Assembly (NCBI RefSeq): GCF_016056375.1
Contig: NZ_JAEDAE010000002.1
Coordinates: 248,001-312,000 of the forward strand
DNA: 64,000 bases
Origin: Hymenobacter negativus
Lineage (GTDB): Bacteria; Bacteroidota; Bacteroidia; Cytophagales; Hymenobacteraceae
Direction of reading: 5' to 3'
The position numbers were made by a program, and so were the translations under genes. Shown one piece after another: positions 42,915 to 51,705 of this stretch. Numbering within the stretch: position 1 is the stretch's first letter; each line of letters starts with the position of its first letter. Under the pieces are notes generated by a model. The model did not search any database and was not told the origin of the DNA. It worked only from the letters and a program-made list of their open reading frames with translations.

Positions 42915-43448
42915 TTAATAAGCCGCAATGCTCAAATCGGTTTGCTTACGGAAAGGAGCTACCGACTTCTTGGTAAAGTCCAGGCCGCTGTATGTAGTGG
43001 TGGCACGCACCGTCGTGGTGTTGTTCACATACAAGGCGGTTGTGATGCGCTCCCCAACGGTGGTCGAACCCGATTTTTTCAGGCCGGGCAGGTTGTCGCT
43101 GGTAAACACCAGGCGCACGATGGGGGCCGGCTGGCCATCCGTCAGCGTTACCGGGGGAATGGTAAGCGTCTGGCTCGTGCGGGTGGGCGTAACGGTGGCC
43201 AACGGGGTTGCCGTGGTGGTGAGGGGATAGAACGTGCTGCCGTCGCTCTGCACATCGGGGCTGAGCAGGTACACCGCAATTTTGGGGTTTACCAGCAATG
43301 TATCGGTGGCCAGTGCCGAGCCGGCCAGGCTATAGGTCAGGCTGGCCGTGTTGGTGCGGGTGAGCCGGGTAGGGGCCGGGTCAGTGCTGATTTCCGAGCA
43401 CGACGCCAGGGTCAGTCCCGCGAACAGCATGAGGAGGATATTTTTCAT
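42915..43448 (-). CDS. Lipoprotein linked to a TonB-dependent receptor
   Basis: The product is 177 residues with a lipobox GLTLASC (Cys17). The rest is Thr-rich and beta-like (TASLTYSLAGSALATDTLLV, TSQTLTIPPVTLTDGQPAPI, TTALYVNNTTTVRATTTYSG). No family is recognised. It begins 33 bases after the stop of the receptor gene on the same strand and is followed by a terminator, so the two form an operon. By analogy with receptor-lipoprotein pairs it may sit on the outer membrane and help capture a ligand, but it is much smaller than SusD. Confidence 0.65.
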   Translation of the reverse strand: MKNILLMLFAGLTLASCSEISTDPAPTRLTRTNTASLTYSLAGSALATDTLLVNPKIAVYLLSPDVQSDGSTFYPLTTTATPLATVTPTRTSQTLTIPPVTLTDGQPAPIVRLVFTSDNLPGLKKSGSTTVGERITTALYVNNTTTVRATTTYSGLDFTKKSVAPFRKQTDLSIAAY

Positions 43449-43481
43449 GGCTTAAAAAGCGTTTGAGGCGAGTGAACTGAA

Positions 43482-46400
43482 CTAGTTGAACGTGTAGCGC
43501 AGGCCCAACTGGATGCGGTAGCGCGACGTTTCGCCGGTGTTGTAACGGTCGGTCACGTTCAGGGTTTGTACCGTCGTGTTCACCGAGCGGTCCAGGTTCA
43601 CGTTGCGCGTGCTGGTGATGGGGTTGAACTGGTAGTTGGCTTTGCCAGTGGTCTGGTCAAAGTTGACGAAAGTCAGCGGGGAAGCCCGCTGCACCGACTG
43701 CGACACACCCCAGTTGCTGTTAATCAGGTTGCCGATGTTGAAGATGTCGAGGCTGAACTGCAGCGAGTTGCGGTTCTTGCCGATGTTGGTGAAAACATCC
43801 TGCAACAGACGAGCATCCACGAAGGCAAACCAGGGGTTCACACCGCCGTTACGCTCGGCGTACTCGCCGCGGCGCTTGCTCAGGTATTTGTCTTGGTTGA
43901 TGTAGTTGTCGAGGTCGGTCCACTGCTGGTCGGCGGAGTAGATGGCGGCCTGCGGCGTATTCGGGAACAAGGTCAGGTTGGTCAGCTGAATCTCGCTGCG
44001 GTCACGCGGAATGTACATCAGGTCGTTCTGCGTGCCACCGTCGCCGTTCATGTCGCCGTTGTACACGTAGGAGTAGCGGCCGTTGGGGCCTGCATCGAGG
44101 AAGCCCGAGATGGTGGTGGCCAAGTGGCCGAGGTATTCTTTGCGGTACGAGAGCGAAGCCACCACGCGGTGCGACTGCAGGTACTGCGAGTAGCTCAGGT
44201 TTTGCTCATTCGGGTCGCCCGAGATGGCGCGGGTAGCCCACAGCGGGAAAGGAGTCGAACCCTGAATGCTCACGTCGCGGGCATCGGCGTAGGTGTAGGC
44301 CAGGCTGGCCGAGATGCCGTTGCTGAACGATTTCTGCAGCTGGCCCGTCAGGGTGTAAGAGTAGCCCTTGTTAGAGTTGCGCATCACGATGGCACCGTCG
44401 TTGTTCACGATTTTGGGGCTTACCTGGAAAACTTTCGTGTTCAAAGCGGCAGGGTCGCGGTACAGCGGGCGCTGGTCGGCACCGGCCGAGCGGGCCGAAG
44501 CATTGGGCAGGTTCACGTTGTCGAAGAACACCGAGTTGATGTCTTTCGTGTAGATAGCGTCAAGGGTGAACACCACGTCGCCGGGCAGGCGCTGGTCAAT
44601 GCCCAGGCTGGTACGCCACACCTGCGGGAACTTGAAATTCTTATCCGTAACGGCCAGGTTGTAGGTCGCGGGCGTTTTGGTGGGGTCCAGCGGCACCGTG
44701 GTCGAGTTAGCGTTGGGCAGGTAGTTCGGATTGGGGTTGAAAGCCACGGCGTTGGGGTTTACCGTGGTCACGTTGTTCACGGTGTTGAAACCGTTGATGC
44801 TTTGCGTACCGAACAGCAGGCCGTTGTTCGAGGCCTGGTTCGAAATCAGCACGAAGGGCACGCGGCCGGTGAAGATGCCCGTACCACCGCGCACTTGGGT
44901 TTTCTGGTCGTCGTTCACGTCCCAGTTCACGCCGATGCGGGGCGAGAACAGTACAGAAGACTTCTGGAACTGGTCGGTGTAGATGTGCTCGCCGTTGCGG
45001 AAGCTGATGGCGGCGGCATCCTCGTTGCGGGGCAGCGTGGTGTTCACGATGGGCACGTCGATGCGCAGGCCACCGGTCACTTTGATGTTGGGGCGAGCCG
45101 ACCATTCATCCTGCAGGAAGAAGCCCAACTGCATGGCCTTGATGGTGGCGTAGGGCAACTCCAGGTTCGGGTTCTGGCCGTTGATGTTCAGTATGTAGCG
45201 ATTCGAGTAGTTGTTGGTAGCCGAAGCCAGTGGAACTCCCTTAGCGGTTAGGTCGGTGTTGGCAGTACCATCGGCATTGCGGGGGGCGAGCACGCCCTGT
45301 GCGTTGAAGGTATAGCCGGCCGAAGCGTAAAAGTCGCTCAGCGAGTTGAAGTTGTAGCGGCCATACAGGTCCGGAGCAAAACCGTTGCGGAACTTGTAGA
45401 ACTCGTTGTAAGTGCCCAGCGTGAACAAGTGCTTGCCAGCCGTATACGTCAGGTTGTCCGACAACTGGTAGATGTCCGAGTCCAGCAGGTTGCCAGGCGT
45501 GAACAGCTCGTAGCCAAACGAAGTGAGCGAAGTGCCCGCGTTGCTGGTTGCGTCGGTGTTGCGGATGTCAACAAAAGGGAAAGGGCTGCCGCCCAACGAG
45601 TAGCGGTAGTCGCGCTGAGCCGTGTAGCCTGCCTGGAACTGGTTGGAGAAGCGCGAGCTGATGCTCGAGTTCAGTTCGCCGATAATCGACTGCACGTCGT
45701 TGTGAATCTGGTAATACGCCGACAGCGAAGGCAGCGTGTTCTGCGAGATACCACGGCCGCCGGTGGGCGAGGGAGTGCCGCTGCCGCTGGGAGCTACGTC
45801 GCGGTACGCCTTCAGGTAGTTGTACTTGATGCTAAAGGTGTTTTTGGCGTTGACGTTCCAGTCAATCTTGGCCGTAATCTTATCCGAGTTCTGGGCCAGC
45901 TGGTAGTTCTCGTAGGCGCCAATGTTGTAGCCGTACTTGTCTTTAACAAAGCTGCCGAGCACGTCCAGGTCGGAGGCGTTTACGCGGGTCGTGTTCGAGC
46001 CCACGCCAGGAGCCGGCAGGCCTTCGCGGTTGGCCACAAAAGTGCCGGGGGGGTCCTTGCGGCGCTCACCTTCCACGCTCACGAAGAAGAACAGCTTGTC
46101 TTTGATGATGGGGCCGCCGATGCGGGCACCCAGCTGGTAGAGGCTAAACGCGGGGAAGTCCTGCTTCAGGTCGCGCACCTTGCTGCCCACCAGCTTCTCA
46201 TTGCGCTGGAAGCCGTAGACCGAAGCCGAGAAGTTGTTGGTGCCGCTGCGGGTGATGGCGTTGATGCCGGCACCCGTAAACGAGCCCTGACGCACGTCGT
46301 AAGGGGCCAGGTTCACCTGTATTTCCTGTACGGCATCCAGCGAGATGGGCTGGGCGTTGGACTGGCCACCCACCGTCGACGACAGGCCGAACGAGTTGTT

Positions 46401-46979
46401 GAAGATGGCACCGTCAATGGTTACGTTGTTATAGTTGCCACTGCGGCCGGCAAAGCTCTGGTTGTTAGCGCTGCTGGCCTGAGGCGTGAGGCGAGTGAAG
46501 TCAGCAAACGAACGGCTCAGTGAAGGCAGACGCTCAATTTGCTCGCGCTGTACCGTGGTGCTGGCACCGGTGCGGCCGGCGTTCACCACCGGGTCGCGGC
46601 GGCCACTCACGGTTACTTCGGCCAGTTCCGTCGTAGCGTCGTCCAGCTTCACGTCAACACGCTGGTTTTGGCCCAGGTTCAGGTTAATTCCTTCCCGGGT
46701 AACATCCTTGTAGCCCACAAACGTAACGCGAACTGTGTAGGGGCCGCCCACGCGCATGTTTTGAATGTTGAAGCGGCCATCGGAGTTGGTGGGCGCTACG
46801 TACTGCGTGTTGGTGGGCGTATGAATGGCAATTACGGTAGCGCCGGGCAGGCCCGCGCCGGTCTTATCGGAGATGACTCCGCTCATTGCTGCTGTGGTCG
46901 CGCCTTGGCTCCAGCCCAGACGGGCCGTCAGGAGCATCAGCGCCAGCAGTAGCAGGTGGCGTAAACGTAAATTATTCAT
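43482..46979 (-). CDS. Oar-like TonB-dependent receptor
   Basis: The product is 1165 residues. A signal peptide (HLLLLALMLLTARLGWSQG) is followed by a carboxypeptidase-regulatory-like beta domain (MSGVISDKTGAGLPGATVIA) and a plug domain (RREQI-type segment, VTIDGAIFNNSFGLSSTVGG, SLDAVQEIQVNLAPYDVRQG). The rest is a large 22-strand-type barrel ending YRIQLGLRYTFN with the terminal aromatic residue. The layout fits the Oar/TonB-receptor group of Bacteroidota, which imports large ligands across the outer membrane with TonB energy. The ligand is unknown. It has a clear upstream promoter and is followed by a small lipoprotein gene. Confidence 0.92.
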   Translation of the reverse strand: MNNLRLRHLLLLALMLLTARLGWSQGATTAAMSGVISDKTGAGLPGATVIAIHTPTNTQYVAPTNSDGRFNIQNMRVGGPYTVRVTFVGYKDVTREGINLNLGQNQRVDVKLDDATTELAEVTVSGRRDPVVNAGRTGASTTVQREQIERLPSLSRSFADFTRLTPQASSANNQSFAGRSGNYNNVTIDGAIFNNSFGLSSTVGGQSNAQPISLDAVQEIQVNLAPYDVRQGSFTGAGINAITRSGTNNFSASVYGFQRNEKLVGSKVRDLKQDFPAFSLYQLGARIGGPIIKDKLFFFVSVEGERRKDPPGTFVANREGLPAPGVGSNTTRVNASDLDVLGSFVKDKYGYNIGAYENYQLAQNSDKITAKIDWNVNAKNTFSIKYNYLKAYRDVAPSGSGTPSPTGGRGISQNTLPSLSAYYQIHNDVQSIIGELNSSISSRFSNQFQAGYTAQRDYRYSLGGSPFPFVDIRNTDATSNAGTSLTSFGYELFTPGNLLDSDIYQLSDNLTYTAGKHLFTLGTYNEFYKFRNGFAPDLYGRYNFNSLSDFYASAGYTFNAQGVLAPRNADGTANTDLTAKGVPLASATNNYSNRYILNINGQNPNLELPYATIKAMQLGFFLQDEWSARPNIKVTGGLRIDVPIVNTTLPRNEDAAAISFRNGEHIYTDQFQKSSVLFSPRIGVNWDVNDDQKTQVRGGTGIFTGRVPFVLISNQASNNGLLFGTQSINGFNTVNNVTTVNPNAVAFNPNPNYLPNANSTTVPLDPTKTPATYNLAVTDKNFKFPQVWRTSLGIDQRLPGDVVFTLDAIYTKDINSVFFDNVNLPNASARSAGADQRPLYRDPAALNTKVFQVSPKIVNNDGAIVMRNSNKGYSYTLTGQLQKSFSNGISASLAYTYADARDVSIQGSTPFPLWATRAISGDPNEQNLSYSQYLQSHRVVASLSYRKEYLGHLATTISGFLDAGPNGRYSYVYNGDMNGDGGTQNDLMYIPRDRSEIQLTNLTLFPNTPQAAIYSADQQWTDLDNYINQDKYLSKRRGEYAERNGGVNPWFAFVDARLLQDVFTNIGKNRNSLQFSLDIFNIGNLINSNWGVSQSVQRASPLTFVNFDQTTGKANYQFNPITSTRNVNLDRSVNTTVQTLNVTDRYNTGETSRYRIQLGLRYTFN

Positions 46980-47023
46980 GTTGAAAAAGGTTGGTGGAAA
47001 CAGTGAGCTTGGTAAAAGCGGGA

Positions 47024-47052
47024 CAAAGGTACGACGGGGCCGAAAGGGCCAA
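47024..47052 (-). promoter_or_regulatory. Bacteroidota-type promoter of the receptor operon
   Basis: On the minus strand the -7 element TACCTTTG (47024-47031) matches TAnnTTTG. A TTGG at 47049-47052 lies at suitable distance for the -33 element. The start codon is about 45 bases downstream. This is the best complete promoter seen in the window. Confidence 0.65.
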
Positions 47053-47127
47053 TATTACGTAAATTTTACCATTGATTAATATCGCCGGAATCAGGTATTT
47101 GTCCGGCAAAGGTAAGGGGGCGATACC

Positions 47128-47754
47128 TCACAGGCGGGGCCGCACGGCCCGAATGAAACGACTGAGATAATAGTCTGATTCTAAGCTATTTTCAACCACG
47201 CCTAACGAGGTTGACGCGTGAATAAAATCCACTCCTTCCTCATCAGCCACCGTCACCAAACCCACGTGCGTGATGGTGCGGCTGCCGGGCGAAGCTCCAA
47301 AAAATACTAAATCGCCGGGCCGTAAGTCGGTGGATTTCACGGGGTCGCCCCACACGGCCTGCTCATTGGACGAACGCGGAATAGTGACACCCGCCTCGCC
47401 AAAAGATAATTGCAGCAGCCCCGAGCAATCCAGGCCCAGGCGCGTGGTGCCGCCGTATAGATAAGGAGTGCCCTGATAGGAACGGGCAGCCTCAATCACC
47501 GAGGCCAGGGTGCCGGTGGCGTTGCCCACGCGGGCAGGGCGCTTGGTCACTACTTTGGTTTTGGCGCCGTTGGCAGTACCCACCACAACCTTGGATTTGC
47601 CTGTCGGGCTCACCCGGCCGCCCTTTTTCAGGCGCACCATTTCGCGGGCCGAGCGGTACTGGCCGTCGCGATAGTTAAGCTTGCGGTGGCAGCTGGCTAG
47701 CAAGACCAAAGTCAGCAGCAGCAGCGGTAGTATCTTCGTTGTCACCCTACCCAT
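47128..47754 (-). CDS. NlpC/P60 cell-wall hydrolase, lipoprotein
   Basis: The product is 208 residues from ATG 47754 (MGRVTTKILPLLLLTLVLLA), with a lipobox ending at Cys22. A basic linker (RLKKGGRVSPTGKSKVVVGT) leads to the C40 peptidase domain: catalytic Cys110 in LGLDCSGLLQ, His163 in ITHVGLVTV and the third polar residue His179 in FIHAST. Such enzymes cleave peptides in peptidoglycan. As a lipoprotein it would act in the periplasm. It is divergent from the GlcD-like oxidase gene. Confidence 0.9.
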   Translation of the reverse strand: MGRVTTKILPLLLLTLVLLASCHRKLNYRDGQYRSAREMVRLKKGGRVSPTGKSKVVVGTANGAKTKVVTKRPARVGNATGTLASVIEAARSYQGTPYLYGGTTRLGLDCSGLLQLSFGEAGVTIPRSSNEQAVWGDPVKSTDLRPGDLVFFGASPGSRTITHVGLVTVADEEGVDFIHASTSLGVVENSLESDYYLSRFIRAVRPRL

Positions 47755-47760
47755 CGGCCG

Positions 47761-47768
47761 CAAAGATA
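47761..47768 (-). promoter_or_regulatory. -7 element TATCTTTG directly before the NlpC/P60 start
   Basis: TATCTTTG on the minus strand is an exact TAnnTTTG match and ends 6 bases before the ATG. A transcript starting at the usual distance would have almost no leader. Confidence 0.55.
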
Positions 47769-47798
47769 GTTTACGCGGCCTTCTCAGCTTAACCGCTC

Positions 47799-49220
47799 AT
47801 GAATTTTAACGCCCTGACCCCCGAATTAATTGTTGCTTTCGAGGCCATCGTCGGCCCGGCACACGTCCTCACCGCGCAGCGCGCTGAGGCTGCCGCCATG
47901 GCCGATGCCTACGCTGACTACGGCCGCGACCACACCGAAGACTTCCATTTTACGCCCGATGTAGTGCTGCGCCCGGCCGATGCCGAGGAAATCAGCCGGA
48001 TTATGCAGCTGTGCCACGCGCACCGCATTCCCGTCACGCCGCGCGGGGCAGGTACGGGCCTGAGCGGCGGGGCGCTTCCCATTCACAACGGCGTAGTATT
48101 GAGCACCGAGCGGCTCAATAAAATCATCCAGATTGACGAGCGTAACCTGCAAGCCACCGTGGAGCCCGGCGTGGTGAACGAGACGTTTCAGAACGCGGTG
48201 AAGGAAGTGGGCCTGTTCTACCCGCCCGACCCGGCCAGCAAGGGCAGCTGCTTTTTGGGCGGGAATCTGGCCCACAGCAGCGGCGGCCCCAAAGCCGTGA
48301 AATACGGCACTACGAAGGACTACGTGCTGAACTTACAGGTGGTGCTGCCCACCGGCGAAATCATCTGGACAGCCGCCAACACCCTCAAAAATTCCACCGG
48401 CTACAACCTCACCCAGCTCATGGTGGGCTCGGAGGGTACGCTGGGCATCATCACCAAAGTGGTGTTTCGCTTGCTGCCCTTCCCGCAGCATAATATTCTG
48501 ATGCTGGTGCCCTTCCGGCAGGAGGCCCAGGCGGCCGATGCGGTTTCAGCGGTGTTTCGGGCGGGCATCATCCCATCGGGCATGGAGTTTATGGAGCGCG
48601 AGGCCATTGCCTGGTCGTCGGATTACCTGAAAATCCCGCTCACGCTGCCCGAGGATATCAAAGCCCACCTGCTCATCGAGCTTGATGGCCAGGATTTGGA
48701 CCAGCTTTATAAGGAAGCCGAGCAAGTGTACGGCGTGCTGGAGCCCTACGACGTAGGCGAAATCCTCCTCGCCGATACGGCTGGGCAGAAAGACGACCTC
48801 TGGCGCATCCGCCGCAACATCGGCAATTCGGTGCGCTATAACTCTGTGTACAAAGAGGAAGACACCGTGGTGCCCCGCGCCGAGCTGCCCACGCTGCTCA
48901 AAGGCGTGAAGGAAATCGGCGCCCGCTACGGCTTCAAGAGCGTGTGCTACGGCCACGCCGGCGATGGCAACCTGCACGTCAACATCATCCGGGGCGAGCT
49001 GGACGACGAGATGTGGAACGTGGGCCTGCGCCAGCCCATCTCCGAAATTTTCGAACTCTGCGTAAAGCTGGGGGGCACCATTTCCGGCGAGCACGGCATC
49101 GGGCTGGTGCAGAAAGGCTACATCGGCATCGCCCTGGCCGAGGCTAATTTGAATCTGATGCGTGGCATCAAAGGCGTGTTCGACCCGCACGGGATTCTGA
49201 ACCCGGGCAAGATTTTCTAG
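47799..49220 (+). CDS. glcD: FAD-linked (D)-2-hydroxyacid oxidase, GlcD type
   Basis: The product is 473 residues of the vanillyl-alcohol-oxidase family. The FAD-binding half has PVTPRGAGTGLSGGALPIHN and GGNLAHSSGGPKAVKYGTTK, followed by GSEGTLGIITKVVFRLLP. The C-terminal half has YGFKSVCYGHAGDGNLHVNI and GGTISGEHGIGLVQKGYI, the usual substrate-site His motifs. Enzymes of this group oxidise glycolate, D-lactate or similar 2-hydroxyacids. The glcE and glcF partners are not adjacent, so the exact substrate is open; the symbol gives the closest type only. Confidence 0.85.
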   Translation: MNFNALTPELIVAFEAIVGPAHVLTAQRAEAAAMADAYADYGRDHTEDFHFTPDVVLRPADAEEISRIMQLCHAHRIPVTPRGAGTGLSGGALPIHNGVVLSTERLNKIIQIDERNLQATVEPGVVNETFQNAVKEVGLFYPPDPASKGSCFLGGNLAHSSGGPKAVKYGTTKDYVLNLQVVLPTGEIIWTAANTLKNSTGYNLTQLMVGSEGTLGIITKVVFRLLPFPQHNILMLVPFRQEAQAADAVSAVFRAGIIPSGMEFMEREAIAWSSDYLKIPLTLPEDIKAHLLIELDGQDLDQLYKEAEQVYGVLEPYDVGEILLADTAGQKDDLWRIRRNIGNSVRYNSVYKEEDTVVPRAELPTLLKGVKEIGARYGFKSVCYGHAGDGNLHVNIIRGELDDEMWNVGLRQPISEIFELCVKLGGTISGEHGIGLVQKGYIGIALAEANLNLMRGIKGVFDPHGILNPGKIF

Positions 49221-49221
49221 C

Positions 49222-49276
49222 GCTTGGCTGTCAGTGGGCGTGGAGCGCGACACTCCACGCCCACTGACAGCCAAGC
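49222..49276. terminator. Perfect 24-bp hairpin between convergent genes
   Basis: The stem GCTTGGCTGTCAGTGGGCGT plus GGAG pairs exactly with its complement around the loop CGCGACA. It fills the entire space between the glcD stop and the amidase stop. There is no good T tract, so it could also be a repeat unit; it ends transcription only by inference. Confidence 0.65.
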
Positions 49277-50932
49277 TTATACGTGCACGGTAGGCAGCAT
49301 TTTTGGCGCTTCCCGCTTGTGCGTGGCTTGCTCGTAAGCATAGCCCAGGGCCAGTAGCAGCCTCTCGTGGTAGGCCGAGCCCACAAACGACAGGCCCACC
49401 GGTAGCCCCAGCACCTGCCCCATGGGCACGGTGAGGTGCGGGTAGCCCGCCATGGCCGCCGGCGACGAAAAATCCACGCCCGTCGAGTAGTCGCCGTTCG
49501 CCCAGTCGATGCACCACGCCGGACCGGTGGTCACCCCGATGATGGCTGCGAGCTGGTGCGTTTTCAGCAAGCCATCGATAGCCTGGCGGGCGCCGGCCAC
49601 GGTTTGCTGCACAGCGGCCTTGTATTTGGCGTTGTTCAGCCTATCGGTGGCTTCGGCCCGGATAAGGGTTTCCTGCTGGAAAAACGGCATAGCCTCGGCC
49701 GCGTGGGCTTTGTTGTAGGCGATGACGTCGGCCAGATTCTTCACCGTTGCACCCGCATTAGCCAGATAGGCATTCACGCCTGCCTTGAACTCGTAGAGCA
49801 GCACGTCAAACTCCGCCTCGCCGAGCGGATTGACCAGTTTGTTCAACTCCACTTCCACGATGGTCGCGCCCCGCGCCTTCAGCGCAGCCACGGCTTGCCT
49901 CAGCAGCGCGGCCACGGCCGGCGGGCCATTGAGGTGGGCTTTTTCTACGCCCAGCCGCTGGCCCTGCAGGGCGTCCGACTTGAGGAAAGTTGTGTAATCG
50001 GTCAGCGCGCCCTTGGGGATGGGTAGTTTGGCCGGGTCGGCCGGGTCGGGGCCGGCCAGTGCGCTCAGTAAAATAGCGGCATCGCGCACGGTGCGGGCCA
50101 TGGGGCCGGCCGTGTCCTGTGTACTCGAAATTGGGATGATACCACTGCGGCTCAGCAAGCCCACCGTAGGCTTGAGGCCCACCAGCCCGTTGCAGGACGA
50201 CGGCGACACTACCGAGCCATCCGTCTCGGTACCAATGGCTACGGTACACAAATTGGCGGCCACTGCCGCCCCCGAGCCCGAGCTGCTACCGCTGGTGCTA
50301 CGGTCCAGTACATAGGGGTTACGGCTTTGGCGGCCCCGGCTGCTCCAGCCGCTCACCGAGTGCGACGACCGGAAATTGGCCCATTCGCTGAGGTTGGTTT
50401 TTCCCAGCAGCACGGCCCCGGCTGCCCGCAGCTTCTGCACGATGAACGCATCCTGCTTCGCCTTGTGGCCAATAAGCGCCGAAGCCCCGGCCGTGGTCAT
50501 CATCTGGTCGCCGCTGTCGATGTTGTCCTTTATCAGTACCGGAATGCCGTGCAGCGGGCCGCGCAGCTTGCCGGCCTTGCGCTCCTGGTCGAGGCCATCG
50601 GCAATGGTCAGCGCATCGGGGTTGGTTTCGATGACGGCACGCAGCATGGGCCCGGCCTCGTTCAAGGCCTTGATGCGGGCCAGGTATTTTTCGCTCAGGC
50701 TGCGGGCGGTTTCGGTGCCTTTGGCCATGCGGTCCTGTAAGTCAGTCACGGTGAGTTCCTGCAGCTCGAAATTATCGGCCGTGCTGGCCCGTGCTGTTTC
50801 TTCCGCCCCCGGAACTCCGGCCGGCACATCCGTTACGGGCTTGCCGGGAGTGGTTTGGCAGGCTATGGCGGGTAGGAGAGCGGCCGTGAGTGCCACGCGC
50901 GTGCTCTGGTTCAGGAAAAGGCGGCGGTCCAT
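49277..50932 (-). CDS. Exported amidase-signature enzyme
   Basis: The product is 551 residues from ATG 50932 (MDRRLFLNQSTRVALTAALL). The twin arginine at positions 3-4 and LPAIAC with Cys25 suggest a Tat-exported lipoprotein. The amidase signature is intact: the catalytic Lys in GIPVLIKDNIDSGDQM, and DRSTSGSSSGSGAAVAANLC with the Ser-Ser pair, followed by TDGSVVSPSSCNGLVGLKPT. Enzymes of this layout hydrolyse amides; the substrate is unknown. It is convergent with glcD. Confidence 0.88.
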   Translation of the reverse strand: MDRRLFLNQSTRVALTAALLPAIACQTTPGKPVTDVPAGVPGAEETARASTADNFELQELTVTDLQDRMAKGTETARSLSEKYLARIKALNEAGPMLRAVIETNPDALTIADGLDQERKAGKLRGPLHGIPVLIKDNIDSGDQMMTTAGASALIGHKAKQDAFIVQKLRAAGAVLLGKTNLSEWANFRSSHSVSGWSSRGRQSRNPYVLDRSTSGSSSGSGAAVAANLCTVAIGTETDGSVVSPSSCNGLVGLKPTVGLLSRSGIIPISSTQDTAGPMARTVRDAAILLSALAGPDPADPAKLPIPKGALTDYTTFLKSDALQGQRLGVEKAHLNGPPAVAALLRQAVAALKARGATIVEVELNKLVNPLGEAEFDVLLYEFKAGVNAYLANAGATVKNLADVIAYNKAHAAEAMPFFQQETLIRAEATDRLNNAKYKAAVQQTVAGARQAIDGLLKTHQLAAIIGVTTGPAWCIDWANGDYSTGVDFSSPAAMAGYPHLTVPMGQVLGLPVGLSFVGSAYHERLLLALGYAYEQATHKREAPKMLPTVHV

Positions 50933-51058
50933 AAAAAGCAGAAACGAAGTAGGAGGAAGCAGATAGCTGTTGTTGGCAGGCAATAATACTGCTCGCCAGA
51001 ACTTCGACAGCTACCGCAATGCCAATAACTTTTTGGCCGTTGATTTCCAATTAAAAAC

Positions 51059-51088
51059 AACAGCCAGCCCCGTGAAGGACTGGCTGTT
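51059..51088 (-). terminator. Terminator of the acyl-CoA-binding protein gene
   Basis: AACAGCCAG pairs with CTGGCTGTT around a 12-base loop. The minus strand continues GTTTTTAATT. It lies 48 bases after the stop at 51136. Confidence 0.8.
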
Positions 51089-51135
51089 ATCGTGTCAACT
51101 AAATGAGCATTATGACGCTGGAATAGTCCTGCTTG

Positions 51136-51567
51136 TTATGCCTGCTGGCCTTTCAGCTTGTCTTCGCCGCCATAAGGTGCGCCGGCCGTAATGTCGCCGC
51201 GTAGCCCACCGTGGTCGGTGGTTTTGGGAGCGCCGGTCTGGTTGTCGGTGGGCACTTCGTTGGCTTCCGTGGCCGCGTGGTTACCGCCGGTAATTTCGGC
51301 CGCTTTGGCCACGTAGCGCTGCTTTGCTTCCTCTTCCGACACGCCCTTGAACTGGTTCCACGAGTCCCATTGCGCCTGCGAGAGGCCGGAGGGGCCGTTG
51401 GCTTGGTCGGCGGCGGTGGCGTCTACCTCGTCGCTTTTCATATTTACGTCGCCCTCGGTAGCCTGCTTGTAAAGGCCGTAAAGCTCGGTCATGTGCTTGG
51501 CGGCCACGTCGCTGGGTAGATTATTTACTTGCTGGGCCGCCGCCTGGAATTGTTCGTTGAGGTTCAT
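51136..51567 (-). CDS. Acyl-CoA-binding protein (ACBP) with C-terminal tail
   Basis: The product is 143 residues. Residues 1-90 match the four-helix ACBP fold: FQAAAQQVNNLPS, LYGLYKQATEGDVN and WDSWNQFKGVSEEEAKQRYV are the diagnostic motifs, with the conserved Tyr, Lys and Trp that contact the CoA. An insert rich in Asp and Ala (about residues 44-62) lies between helices 2 and 3. The last 50 residues are polar and probably disordered. ACBPs bind long-chain acyl-CoA esters in the cytosol; they are common in eukaryotes and scattered in bacteria. The gene is monocistronic. Confidence 0.85.
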   Translation of the reverse strand: MNLNEQFQAAAQQVNNLPSDVAAKHMTELYGLYKQATEGDVNMKSDEVDATAADQANGPSGLSQAQWDSWNQFKGVSEEEAKQRYVAKAAEITGGNHAATEANEVPTDNQTGAPKTTDHGGLRGDITAGAPYGGEDKLKGQQA

Positions 51568-51688
51568 GGTGATAAAAGGAGGAATGGAAAAAGAGCAGCA
51601 GAGGCGCTACAGCCGGTTCTTGGTAGAAATTCGGGGCCATTTGCGCTAATGACAATACCCCGCGGTGGGCCTTTAGGTTGCGGAGTTG

Positions 51689-51696
51689 TACTTTTG
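51689..51696 (+). promoter_or_regulatory. -7 element TACTTTTG of asnB
   Basis: TACTTTTG is an exact TAnnTTTG match and ends 9 bases before the ATG at 51706. It supports that start over an upstream in-frame start at 51529. A TTTAGG about 17 bases upstream may act as the -33 element. Confidence 0.55.
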
Positions 51697-51705
51697 CAGC
51701 CGACT

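Noticed and set aside
43566..45251. Plus-strand open frame (561 codons) opposite the TonB-dependent receptor
   Set aside because: Antisense shadow, Val/Gly/Arg/His-rich, no motif, opposite a clear receptor.
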